DNA from: Nematostella vectensis
Taxonomy: Eukaryota > Cnidaria > Anthozoa > Actiniaria > Edwardsiidae
DNA length: 60,000 nucleotides
Assembly: GCF_932526225.1 (NCBI RefSeq)
Contig: NC_064034.1
Span: 18,414,927-18,474,926 of the forward strand
Direction: 5' to 3'
This document shows positions 42,579-55,226 of the stretch, piece by piece. The translations under genes were made by a program, and so were the position numbers. Within the stretch, counting starts at the first letter, position 1, and every line of letters begins with the position of its first letter. The notes under the pieces were generated by a model. The model searched no databases and was not told where the DNA came from. It saw only the letters and a program-made list of their open reading frames with translations.

Positions 42579-45500
42579 AGGGCTTATTAACTTATTTAAA
42601 TATTTACCATGTTCTGGAAATTATACAGAAGCTTTATAGATCTGAGATCGAGATGAAGGAAAGTGGAACCCCGAGAACTTGAACTCCCCGCTGACTCGGA
42701 TTCATTTAGAGCTCCCCAGGTAGTTTCTTAACTAACATGAACTGTTTCCCATCTCTCTTGGTGGCTCGGTTTTACTGCATCGCACACGGACCCTTTTGTA
42801 GAATTCCAAAATCTATTTGGCTTCCAAGATATAAGAAACATAAAACACAACAACTCATTATGCAAAGACAAAACCAAAGCTTTTAGGCTTAAAATTTACT
42901 AGTACAAGGTTTTTCGGCGGTAAGAGCTGCTTTGTCATTTGTTCGAGTTTGATTTAACACCTAGCCTCTGGAAATGAATGCATTCCTCCAACAGTCTAGG
43001 GACACCGATACAAAGTTTCACAGTGTAAGGCAGCAGTCTTTATTTATCGGGGGAAAGGGGGGGGCTGCTAAGTTGAAATCTAAAGCAAAATAGTGACGTA
43101 ATAGCATAATAGTAGTTTTTAGTCTTGAAAGTGCCCTTTTTAAGTCCGGCACATTCATCAACATCGCTGTAACTATGAGCATACTTGCTACGTACCATGT
43201 GGTACAAAATATGTACCTTTGTAAAAATAATGCTTTACTCTGTCAACCGAAATATGGTTGAATGTTGTTTGGAGATAGCCCCCTTTGTTTTAGGGACGTT
43301 GGAGCTGACTTTACTCGGTATCTGCAGGAGCAGTGTTGATTAAAACTCATATTGTAGGGGTGCAGAGAGAAAAAGGCTTCGGGGGCATGTTCCCCGTACA
43401 TGTTTTGTCATTTTCAAAAAATTCAAGTGCTAAAAATTGTTAAAACCTAGATAACAGCGTTGTTAACTCCTTCCTACCCAAATTCTTATTCAAGTATCTT
43501 TCCACTCACCCCATTTGTGCTATGCCATAACTTTGACATGTTAAATAATAAGTCCCTCCCCTAAACCATGGCTGTATTAACATTTGAGGCGCCCCCCCAA
43601 AAAAAACCTGAGCTAAAAAACCGACCCAAAACTGGTACCCCCCTTCCCCCGCCGCTAAATAATGACTGCTACCTAACCTTCCGCATTCGCGAGAGATCAT
43701 GTCATGTCGTAGCCTTTGGCGGATTTTCCGCGCACGTACCTACATACGGGCGTCGGTGTAAGACCAATAAGAGCTTTCAAAGCGATGACGGGCGGACTGG
43801 GTGTAAATGGCAGACAATGTGATTACTTTTAATGCGAAAGTGATCTTTCAAGAGGCAATGGCGTCGTGGGGCTAAATCTCTCCGCCTTTTTATGCGCACA
43901 AACCGGAGTCTGCCCTCACAGACATAGCCTGAAGTTTTGCACACGTTAGGGAGCTTAGGAGAGCGACAGCGACAGAGACAAAAAGTCATGTGCCAAGCGT
44001 TTAATTTTAAACAAAAATTCGTGTTTCCAGCTTAGTCGTTCTTTTGTAAATGCTTCATTTTTTGAAGGAAGTGCTGACAATAACTCTGGTTAGGCCCGGA
44101 AAATCTTGGGTTATCCTAAAACGCGGAGTGCTAAAAGGCAAAATACGAGAGTTCATTTAATTAATATCCCTAACATCATATTTACGTCTGTAAATACAAT
44201 AAATGATTCCTTTCGTTTCCCTGCATTTCGATTTTCCTCCAATCGTTGCCAGATCTTGAGTAGACGTTTATGTTGTCTGTTAGCCGGCTCTCCTGTTTTG
44301 GGGGTCTCAGGATTCCTGTGGCGATTTTTTGAGACATAGGGACCTTGAACAGCGAAAACATACAGGAGATTCAATGTGAAACAGCGCACGCTGTACTCTG
44401 CAAATGATGCACCAAGGCTTATGGTGCTTATCATAGGCTAAACACATCTCCATGATCTTAACACTAATGACGCTGTCACCACCGCCATATCTCTAGCGTA
44501 ATATGTCATCTATTTATGTCACCATTACCAAGAATTTTTAGGTAAAACATATCTTTAAAAATCTTATTAACAGATGCATTACACGCCATCAATATTAAAC
44601 GATGGTATTTTTACGCTTTTCTTTCGTAGAAGAGGCGCAAACATTGATGTTTAATGGTATTTATGAGCAGGTGCAGTGTCAAATTGGCGCTACTGTGGAC
44701 AGCTCAGATTAGTTTGATCTCTTTCTCCAGCACTCTCATGCACACTCATTGTTTGAATCATCACGATACACCAGGCTTGTGCGATGACCCGAATCTAGCG
44801 GGTCCGCTAGCCACCGCTAGCCATGGGCGTTTCCTTTTGTGTGTTCCTCATATTAGCTCGAAACTGTCTACACAGCCTTTCCTGCTTCGCTGTGTGTGCT
44901 CCGCTAGCCAAGGAAACCCTACCCACGAATCCCACGATCATCATAAATACATGTACGTGGGCTATGCATTATAGATGAGGAAATCTTACTATTATTTGAA
45001 GTGCCAGAGGAAACACACACGCAAAACTCAACAGGAAGGTTGTTTTACTAAGACACTGATATTAAAGATGGTTATTAAACGTTGAACAAAAAGTTCGAAT
45101 TTAGTCTGTTATTCCTCAGCCCGAGGGGTTGGGCGAGAGAATGGATGGAAAATCTAGGTAATCAACTGATTTCCGACATTACACCTATAACGTTCTTCTC
45201 GACTCTACTGGTAACATCTCATTGTTGTTTTCACGAGGAAAGGTATTGTACGACACTGTTCAGAGCACAAAGCACGGACTACGACACAAAAATCGACAGA
45301 CAATGGCAGCTTGTTTCAACGAAGATCTCTATCGCGCACCACAACACTGACTGATTGCTACGAAGAGGCGTGAATCAGGCACAGCGGGGGCCTCACAAAC
45401 ACACCAGGTAAGGCAGAGAAAGCGCAGAATGACGACCTAACTACAGCCGACACCTCGCGAGAAAAACTCAGGCCCAGGTACGGGATTATCTGATAAGCTA

Positions 45501-45729
45501 ATACACGTCCAAGAGGCTTAGAGGATTAGCGTTTAAGATTTATTTGCTGTGCATTATTTTTCAAGGACTTTTTATGAGAATATGAATACACACTTCAAAG
45601 AAAAATTAACATGCTAAGATAAAAAAAAGCTCTCTTTAGGGACTACCCCTTTGGTTTATCCATTTATTCTTAGGTGCCCGTGCTCCTGGTGCTCATGATG
45701 ACTCAATGATGAGCCGTCTTATGCAGATC
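42579..45729. other. Intergenic, no gene seen
   Basis: Mixed-composition sequence. Frames at 43568-43822, 44106-44339, 44654-44974 and 45082-45354 have no recognisable domain or exon structure. No tRNA or other RNA recognised by eye. Confidence 0.4.
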
Positions 45730-45736
45730 CCTTTAT

Positions 45737-45783
45737 TTTATTTTATTTTATTTAATTTAATTTTATTTTATTTTATTTTATTC
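45737..45783. repeat. TTTTA simple repeat
   Basis: About nine units of a five-base ttatt/tttta repeat with one interruption (taatttaatt). Confidence 0.9.
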
Positions 45784-47920
45784 TAAGAAACAAATGCGTT
45801 AAAGTAGAAAGGATGTGTTAAATTTGTAGGAATATTCTTACAAAATAGATTTCGATTACTATAGCTGGCTTTTTAACAAATAGAATCAACATATTGTAGT
45901 CTTATATATAGCAACAATTTCGTAGAAAATCTAGCGTTCGTTATTCAAAGTGACGACCTTTTTTTCGTATTGATACTGCAGCATTTCGACAGTTGGTATT
46001 TGATATGATCGCAACAGTAATAGGCGCTCGCGCAGCTCTCAAATTACCCTTCTAATTTAGCGAGAAGACGACGGGTGTTAATTGCTGGCATGGTGAATCG
46101 GGTTAATTGTTATTACATTAGTTTCGTGCATATTATCTTATCATACAATTAACCAACAAAAATCCTATTACAAAAAAACCCACATGTTAACGATGAGCGA
46201 ATGGCCAAAAAATACTTGCACTATGTTTGATGGCCTTGCAAAACTTGTTGGAATATTTAAGAAAGAGAAAATCCCTTTGAAAGTAGCAAACATTTCAGTA
46301 ATAATAGACTAACCCCAAGATAACGAATCTTTGTTGAAAAAGCCCCGGGGCAAAGTCTTATAAAATTTAAATCTTAAAAGATCTAGAAAAATATAGTAAT
46401 ACGGATACGTCAATTGAGATCTGAGAATATTGTTATGAAATCTGCCAAGATGCAAATTAAATTAAAATGCTTTCCACGGGCTATATGATTTATAAAAACA
46501 GTGAAGGGAAAATAAAAACAAAGACAAAACTACCCTTATCAGCAAAAGGAAGCAGTTTTAAAATGTGAAGCTACAAAGCGTATATGTTTCGCCTACAGAA
46601 AACAGCTAGAATCCAGGCTGACACTACTTACGCTAACATACTAAGTAGTATAGTGGGGATGAAATTAAGCAGGTTATTTCTTGGGTGATGACAGCATTTT
46701 TTTAAGTACGTGTAGTTTGAACGTATGATAAACAAAATTTCAAAAATTAAACTTTCCAAAATTAAACGTATACGATAGGAAGATTCTATCTTTCTGATGG
46801 TAAACTTGACCGATCAGTTCTAGAAACATCTGCAGGCTTTCAGCTAGACAGAAACAGACATTAATACAATATCAGCGAGACCTCTGCTGCGTTCTCATTA
46901 TCGCAAAAAAAAAACTACTTACAGACTATCAATTCCGATTCCACAGAAAAACAGTCCAAATGTATTTTTACCGTTATCAGTCTTGCTTAAGTATGCATAC
47001 ATTAGCATGATCTGCTCAGCACATCGAAACGCTCGTGGCAAAGTGGTACTGAAAAGAGTAGGTTATAATATGGCTAAAAAAACATTCAAACGGTCTGCCA
47101 AGGACGAAATAAAAATTTACAGTTAACCCTCCCCTTCCTTTTTCATATACCAGTCGCACCTCAACCTTACGTATAGTGTACCACGCAAGTATTTTCACGA
47201 TTGTCCCTATTGTAAGTTGGTTAATCCCTGAACATGGCATATTTGACAGGTGTCCCTCTGGGTGGCTCTTAAAAACGTCTAATAAGCGCGCTTAGCAGAA
47301 TTCAGCAAGAGCGCCATGACACCCCTTTTCCCAGCCCATCTACCTTGTAGAATGTGTGCGCATCAAACCTGATGGGAAGTGCATGGGCAAATTTCTGATT
47401 CTGTGACGCTAGAGAAACGAGGGTACTGCGTTAAAAAGATGGCGTTCAATTTTAATGTAGAGAAATTCTTTTGCTCTTCAGGTTTGTAAAACTGAGGCCA
47501 TTCTAGATTGTTTTTCCATTCCCTTTGATAATTCTTAGTCGTCGATATAGAATTAGATGCTTTAGTCAAAGGGAAAAGTCAGGCAACAATATCGCCACCT
47601 AATTACTTCCGTCATTAGCATCAAGGTGAATTTTGCTCGCCCGATAGCTCATTTCTATCGGTAACATAACAGGATGTTAATCGCCATAATTTGTTTGAAA
47701 TACAGTGTACACGACGCTTGCTAAATTGGATTTTTAGTGAAACTACTTTTAAGATGATTTGAGATGGAGAAGGGACTTAAAGGACAGGTATTCTATCCAA
47801 ACTTCTGATTATATCCGTTACCTATTAGCAAGGGAAATTAATAGACACACAAACAAAGATGACAATGGACTCCACCTTTTTGAAGCTCATTGAATCTGGC
47901 CCTGACTTCCCATCGTATGT
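45784..47920. other. Intergenic, no gene seen
   Basis: AT-rich sequence with only short open frames lacking conserved features. Confidence 0.4.
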
Positions 47921-48088
47921 ATGACTTTCTTCTGTATTTACTCTGGTATGGTTTCCCATGATGATGGTACGGAGGTTATGACTTTCTTCTGTATGTACTT
48001 TGGTATCGTTTCCCATGATGATGGTACGGAGGTTATGACTTTCTTCTGTATTTACTCTGGTATGGTTTCCCATGATGATGGTACGGTT
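47921..48088. repeat. 57-bp tandem repeat, three copies
   Basis: Three near-identical copies of 57 bp (atgactttcttctgta ... gatggtacggaggtt). As 57 is 19 codons, both strands show repetitive open frames (HDDGTEVMTF and similar) that are not genes. Confidence 0.92.
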
Positions 48089-50261
48089 AGGGTAAGCGGA
48101 ACAGAGTATACCACAGTAAACCTATGTCGTCAAGTCTCTTTGCCTAACTACAGATTTTTTTTTTCAAAACAATTGTGTTTTAATTTACCCGCAGGGGGTC
48201 GTTTTTTTGCAATAGCCTATTTTGCTAATCAGTTTGTCTTCATTATAAAGTATTAATAGCAACGGTGATTTCATCCGAGGAGTCATTTCAATTCTCATTA
48301 ATATCAAATATCGAAGCTTGCTAGCTTTTGTTGTTATACCCCTCATATATAGAAATGTTTTTTGGTGCTTTGTTATACATTTTGAAGGCATGTTCACCTA
48401 TGTTTGCTACAAAAAAGTTATGAACAATCTATTACTTGTGTATATGGCTTCACTACGTCTATTTATAACCTAGATATATCCACTTGATGCAACTATGGAG
48501 CTATTATTATTATTTGATTTCCCAAAACATTTTTGTTGACATTGCAAATACAGGGACAGTAGTCGCCAAACCAATGTACGATGGGTAACGTTTTCTAAAT
48601 CTTAAAGAAGCCGCTTATAGAAGATATCGTGTTTAAATTATCAACCATATACATCTGTGAATCCTTCCCCGGGAGGTGCGACGTGATTTGCTTGTTTGTC
48701 AGCAAATTAAGATCGTCTATTGAGAACAAAGCGATAAGAGAAACCTCTTCCTATAAATATTTGGAAATCAATTTCCCGGTACATGACGGGTCTCTTTGTA
48801 CCACCCACTTGATTGATGGTTTGACACGCGCCATTCATGTAAACGGAGAACCATGCTGAGTTCCATTTTTTTTGCTCAGAAAATGTGTGATTTACGAAAG
48901 TGGACTGTGATATATTATATGGGAAATGAAGTTTAAACCAAGATGCGTATCACAGGGTTTAAAGCTAACCTTTTAATCCACTTGAAAATGCAAGAGGCAT
49001 CTTGTAGACAAACAACCAGAGTCAAGCAGGCTTTCAATGTTAGACCATTAATTTTCATGCCTTTTCATTTAAGAAAAATTTGAACCAACGATTACAATGA
49101 ATAGGCCGAACGCGTGCATTTAGATTCAAGAGTAGTCAACGCTCAAACTCATGGGTGTCGGAACAAAATGGCTGGCCATTTGCGATGAGATAAGCTTGTA
49201 GTAATATGAACAGGTCACAATAAAGAGCCCGCTCAAACAATGGAACGGTAAGCGACAGCTGTATCACAACAAATTCACGGATATTAATGGAACCCAACAA
49301 CTTTTACAGTTAGCGTGTAGTGCTAATTTACTTTCGGAATACCCTCCAGTTCCACTTGCTTCGAACACGCCATGATAAATGAGAACCGGAGACCAGACTG
49401 AAATATTACCGAACAGGTATGTGACCCATATCATACAACAAGTTTTATGGTCTGTCTAAGACGAACAGGCACTAACACAAATAGTCTGACTTTTTGCCTG
49501 TGCGCGTTTCCGTGCCCCGTCAAATGTTAAACTTGCCCTTAGTTTGAGGGGTGGTTTGCATATATCGTCTGGGCATACTTCGCTTATTTTGTGGGCCAAC
49601 AGTTACTTGTTAAGGCTGTTGTGGTGTCCGTTTCTTGTAACCTTTAAGTAATCGGTTATTTACTTATTTTTATTCGTTTATAGTGTAGTATTTGCAATTC
49701 TGTTAATAAAACAAAATAAGGTAGCACTGCTTTTATCCGCACGTTTCAACTTCCGTTGCATCATGGATAGAAAATTTCGGTCTATAAATAAGATGTTTAA
49801 TTAAAGGACACTCACTCACCAATAACAGCAAATTCTATACCTTGGACTGATTTTTTTCATAACTTCGCTTTTTATTTCTAACCTATGAAACATCACAACA
49901 ATTGTGTAAAGTCAAAGATACAGTAGTCGATCTCTTTGTTGTCCAAGACGAAATTTACGAGCTCACCAAGTCACGAGAATTATTTTAAAATATCAGAATC
50001 TTTTCTCCACAATCGCACGGGGCCGCATAGACATATTTGCAAAAAAAAAATTACTACCGAACGTGGATTAAATCCATGTGTTCTTTAATTTTTTTCATTG
50101 ATAACAATCTCGCGCGAGGATATGATATGATATTCAAGCACCTTCCTTGTAATTTTTTGATGTACTTAGACGGGCCAATATCATAGACTCTTTCAAATAA
50201 CTTTTCTTTCATTAATAGCAATCGCCTTCGGCTACTGGACACCATAACACTAAAAATAGGT
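48089..50261. other. Intergenic, no gene seen
   Basis: No coding or RNA feature supported in this AT-rich stretch. Confidence 0.4.
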
Positions 50262-50500
50262 AACACGCTAGTACAAGCTATAAATCAAACGTATAACGAC
50301 TCTGTGAAACGGATTAGTTGCGCTTACGTCTCGAGCGTTGGTCCTTTTGCTCCGACGAAGGGCTAATGCTCGTAACGTCGGCGCAACTACCCTGTTTTAC
50401 AGAGGCGTTCAACGTACTTTTTCAACCTTGTGTTGTATTATACCTTGTCTACACCACGCCTACGCAGACCATCTAGTTTTTCTACAGCTTGTCTGTAGTC
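50262..50500. repeat. Dispersed palindromic repeat, copy B
   Basis: Related to 33588-33800. Contains an inverted pair (tagttgcgcttacg / cgtcggcgcaacta) around a GC-rich centre and ends in tacaccacgcctacgcagacc; copy A has the near-complement gactgcgtaggagtagtgta at its other end. This suggests the ends of the family are inverted repeats. Confidence 0.5.
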
Positions 50501-50525
50501 TTTCTAGCTAAAACATTTTTAAAAG

Positions 50526-50578
50526 ACTACTAGCGTGACTACTAGCGTGACTACTAGCGTGACTACTAGCGTGTTAAA
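50526..50578. repeat. 13-bp tandem repeat
   Basis: Four copies of a 13-bp unit (gactactagcgt plus a spacer base), then acacgctagt, which inverts it. Confidence 0.88.
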
Positions 50579-50934
50579 ACACGCTAGTTGTCTCGAGAGC
50601 AGACGTCCTCAGTGTCAGTCAGTCTGAAATCTGTGCAGAACTCCTCCCCTCCATATATGAGGTACAGTTGTTAGTTTGAATTCCTTTTTTTACGAGCAGG
50701 TGATAAGGAAGTGTTCAATGGGGAGGGGGCTCTCTAACTTTTCAGCACATGGGGGGCTAAGCCCTCTAGGCTCTGAAATTTTTATTAAGCCTACCTTTTC
50801 AGGTTTAAAATTTCAATGATATGACCTAGCTTGGGAATTCTGTGGCGCTCGAAACACCGAGGTGCGCTGAGGCGAGAGTGCTCGAAAACAAAACATTTCC
50901 GAATACCCCGAATGAGGGCCGGCTAGCAGGCGAT

Positions 50935-51250
50935 CATATCTATGGTTTCCTGTCCTCAGCCTAGTCCCCAGGCGTTCTTACCGGGTTTTCTGTGTTCAGC
51001 CAAGTCCCAAGCGTTCCTATCCGGCTCTGATTTGGTTCCTGTGTTTGGCTTTTTCGTGATTGGTTAGAGATATGACGTCACAGGAAATCATCTCCCCATT
51101 CTCTGGGTTGGCTCTTCCCAGCCCTTCTTGTCTCACGGCCAACCAAAGGAATCCCGTACAGAACGCCTGGGACTAGGCTGAACACAGAATACCCGGTAAG
51201 AGCGCCTGGGACTAGGGTGAACACAGGAATCCCGCACAGAACGCCTTGAA
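50935..51250. repeat. Inverted repeat cluster (agtccca/gcgttc words)
   Basis: The left side (50950-51015) carries cagcctagtccccaggcgtt and variants. The right side (51160-51245) carries the reverse complement (gaacgcctgggactaggctg and variants). Each side is itself about two to three tandem units of 40-45 bp. They can pair across about 140 bp of spacer. Probably a composite foldback element. Confidence 0.7.
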
Positions 51251-54200
51251 CTAGGGTTCCAGCTTTTGATTTGTTTGGCAAGGCTTAAAGCTTTGCCCTC
51301 GTGCGTACGAACACGAGCGGTTTGAATCATGCTGAGACCTTATCAGAATAATTCCCACATAAGCGCCTTTGACGTTACAAACGTTATCTTTCCATATCCC
51401 GGACGTTATTGGTGCTGGGCAGATAAAGGGGTTTTAAGATTAATCGACATCAAAGAACAACATCTTAATTGAAAACAAAGAAAAATAATAACATTTAAAC
51501 CCATAGAAGACAGAAAGACCGATAATTCTGTCTTGGGAAAAATTAGATTTTACTTATATATATTTAAAATGATTTTAAGCGAAGCGCATTTACTTTTTGT
51601 CAGAAATTAATTGCTCTGGTTTGTCTTTGAAAAAAACTCCTTTTGTCTTCTTATAGCTAGATTAAAACCAAAGTTTGGCTTTCATGTTTAATTTCAACTT
51701 GTCCATCTTAGCTCACCTCTCTGAAGAAAAGAACTCAAATGCAAGACAAGTCGAAAAAAAATCTCTACCGCAATGCACCACGGGGTGGGCTTTCTAGCAC
51801 ATGTCCCTCTTGTGTGGGGCGCGCGGCCAAGTATCTCAAGAGTCCCCTGGCGGGCCTTAACATCTTCGTCTGCGATGGTCTACCAACGGGTGGCTCTATT
51901 AATGAAATATCAACACGGGGTGTTAAAATAAGTCGTCGAGGGGTATTTAAGCGTAAAGAAGGCCGGGTTGAAAACTTTCATGAGAAAAGCCAGAGCGTGT
52001 TGTAGGGGGTTTTATTACTCTAGCGTGTACTGGCATTTATCTAACCGTATCTTGGGGCAAGTACGACAATTATTCGGTTATTACTTGGTCTGGCTTTATC
52101 AACAAAAGTAAGTAGGTATCTTCTCAGAATCAGTTATCTTATTCGTAGTATATCGTCTCTAACTTTGTCTTGCTTTATCAATAAAAGTAGGTATCTCCTC
52201 TGAATCATTTATCTTGTTCGTAGTATACCTTCTTAGTTAAAGTGGCAACTTTCCATCACTCTAGTCTAGCTTTGCTGCATCAAGAGTACATTTTCTGTGG
52301 GAATCCTTTGTTTTGTCATAGCATACCTTCCAGGATAAGTGCCTTATTACTCATGTTAAGCTTAGATCGTAGCATAACTCAACGTAGAGGATGGTTACGA
52401 CATAAAACTGCTGTCTTTTGCGAATCACTTATCTTCCAAGTGAGTATGTCAGAGTGGCATACGGAAAAGGAAAGTTTAAAGTTGTATCCATCACGTTTTT
52501 TTTTTTGCTAAAATTTCGACTACCTATACCCGACATTTCTAAGGTTCTCTCCCAATCCTTGGAAACCACAGATCTAATACTGATTTCCGACAGAAAAAAA
52601 AACACATTTTTTTATTCTTTTCGCGCTTTTATTTGCAAATCATAGATAGCACTAGTAACCTTGATAAACCTTTTCATTTTAATCAGGTGTACTGTTTAGA
52701 TTTGTTAAGGCGGGTTGGAACGGGGGAAATGTTTAAAGATAATCGAAAAAAACGCTCACTGTTTTTATCAGTATCAAAAAAGCGGGAAAACGCTCCATTG
52801 GCAAAGATTGTGGAATAAGATTTGGAGTGTTTGTTTACAAGTTTCTTGATCCAGCAGGGAGCAACCATCACATCCTCAGGCTGGAATACTCTATATTGTG
52901 TTATTCACAAGCTTTCATAGTATGTATAAAGATAATTAATGGTGTAGTATAAATTAGAGAGTTCAACTTCCGTAATTTCGTATGATAACATGGGCAGAAT
53001 GTGGCCATATTGAGACGTAATGAGGGATAATAGTGATGTTTTATCTGTTGTTATCAGCTTGTTATCAGTTTGTCGTATCTTTAAGTTTTTCTATCTGTTT
53101 TGTATAGAGAGAAGAATAGAAATAGGTAGGATTTAGCATACGGGAAAGCAGAAGGTTTTATTTACTACAAAGGTGTTTAAGAAGCAGCTTATTGTTGCAT
53201 GAAGCGGTAATACAGACTAACGTTTTTTAGATAAAAGTTTCATAAACATGACACCAAAGAAACGCCTTACTGTAATTAGAAGCGGTAATATAGGTTTAGT
53301 TTAGAAATAAAGTCTAATGAAAACGGCACCAAAGAAGGAAACACTTTTTTGTAATAGGAAGCGATGACAAAACTCCATTTTGAAGAACACCTTCCTTGAA
53401 ATTGTCTAGGTCTTTCCCTGACAAATATTTCAATAAATCTTAATAAACCACGGGAGAATAGTTCAATCGGTTGATTTATTAATTTGACATTTTTGCCTTC
53501 AATCCAGTAGCAGGTGGCTCTAAAGAATCTCCATTTTTCTCTTAATTAATTTGTGAAAAGAACAAATGTTAGTTAACTAATACACAACAAGAGCTTCCCC
53601 GTAGGTAGCAAGCAGTATAAGTCAGCAACCGAAGAGTTCTTAGATGTAAGGTGTGACACACCCGACACACAGAATTTGGGACCCGTGTAAACCTCAGCGG
53701 TCACCATAGCAAGGGGATTCGTCCTCGTCGCTTGATGTAGTAAGTGCATGTTCAGAATAGCAGGGGTACTTTTCCCCAGCGATCAATATATAAAGAGGGT
53801 ATATTTCCCATCGGTCAATATAGCAAGGGGCTGTTTTGTTACAAAATAGCACTGAGTTGGAACTCTACCGACAAGGGCATGCATTGCACGGTTAATAAAA
53901 GCGATGTGTATACGAGCTGGCAGAGCAAACTGTGCACTCAGCGATCTGCACACGTTTGACATTTTTGGGCAAGCCCCGATAATATCTACCGTAAGTTCGT
54001 CGCCTAGGCAGGCTTGACTTGTAATAAGAATGCGATGCATTCGTACAACCTTGGACTGTTTCCCCACTTATATTAAAAAAATGCATTTCTTTTTGCCTGG
54101 TACGTATCGGGGGTATATCGCCACTTGCCTTATTAAAGATAAAACAGTGCATTTAGATTGCTTCCGCATTTAGATTACTTCCGCTAAGAAATAGAAGCAG

Positions 54201-55226
54201 TTCATTTAGTCTGTGGTCGATGGCAGTGTAGAAAATGAGAAAGGCGTACAGTTTTTCTACGTGATTCAGGGCCGTGAAATAAAGGGTCGATAGATAGTAA
54301 TTAGCCTAGAGTATTCGTGCAATTCAAAGAGCAGAATATCATGTTGTCTCGTTTTACAAAGTTATTTACCAATTTTTTTATATGTGCTTGGATAAACCAT
54401 GGTAGCACCACGGCTAAACAAGGGGATTGAATTATTTCAACGGCCCGCATTAAACCCCAGAAGCTTGGACATAAAAAAGTCCTATTTATTACTCCATTGA
54501 TATGACCTTCTTTTTTAATTTCTGAAACAACACACATTCCATATCTCTTGCAAGTTTAGTTTTCCTTTTGACCTCCAGAGACTCTTTCTGACCTTCGAGT
54601 AATCGAGCCAGTATCTAACATATAATACAAATGGCATAGTACCAACTCGACGCCTGCATAAAGGACGAGTTGTTCGTTTGAACATAAATGGTTTCATGAA
54701 AACTCTATCAGCACAAACTAGTAGCAAGTCTAGCGATTCACAATGCAATCATAGACAGAAAAGCATAAACAGGTAGCGATAAGGTGTACGATATCGGTGG
54801 TGATATCTAGTAAACTATTAAAATTCGCCCAAGGGCACATAGTTCAACTATCTTAAGCCTTTTACGAGAAAACTAAAAGCAATTCCCACATATAGTGTTA
54901 GATCAAGAATGTTGACCTCAGTCTAAACCACAGTTAGGAGGAGATGTCGCACAAATAACCGCACTCAGAACTCGCTTGGTAAGCTGTTTTTCGCATTTAT
55001 AGCGGCAGGTTTTGCGCCGATTAACTCACTCTCCTCCGGCCATAACTCCTCCTACTCGAATGTCGCCTCTAAGGGTCGAGAGATTTTGCGCCCTCAGACA
55101 AAAGCGAGCCTAATTCGTTTTTTCTTAAATCAATTGCAGATTTGTCGCCGATCTAGCACTCATGATTTGGCCACTGAGAGTGGTTCGCGCTGTGTGTCTT
55201 AAGAAGAAAACCGCGCGGCTTCACTC
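51251..55226. other. Intergenic upstream of GPCR
   Basis: No gene supported. An 88-codon frame at 51739-52005 lacks family features. A roughly 70-80-bp unit (tatcaa(c/t)aaaagta ... attcgtagtat) occurs about twice at 52093-52230. The last few hundred bases probably include the GPCR promoter and 5' UTR. Confidence 0.4.
52093..52230. repeat. Two-copy tandem repeat
   Basis: Two diverged direct copies containing gctttatcaa(c/t)aaaagta, aggtatct and ttcgtagtata. Confidence 0.65.

Noticed and set aside
47825-48256. Repeated HDDGTEVMTF-type frame
   Set aside because: Caused by three copies of a 57-bp repeat.
50521-50580. CRISPR-like short direct repeats
   Set aside because: The 13-bp units have no unique spacers, and the setting is an animal genome.
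51739-52005. 88-aa frame with CPSCVGRA
   Set aside because: Single short frame without splice support or recognisable domain; the Cys pair alone is not evidence.
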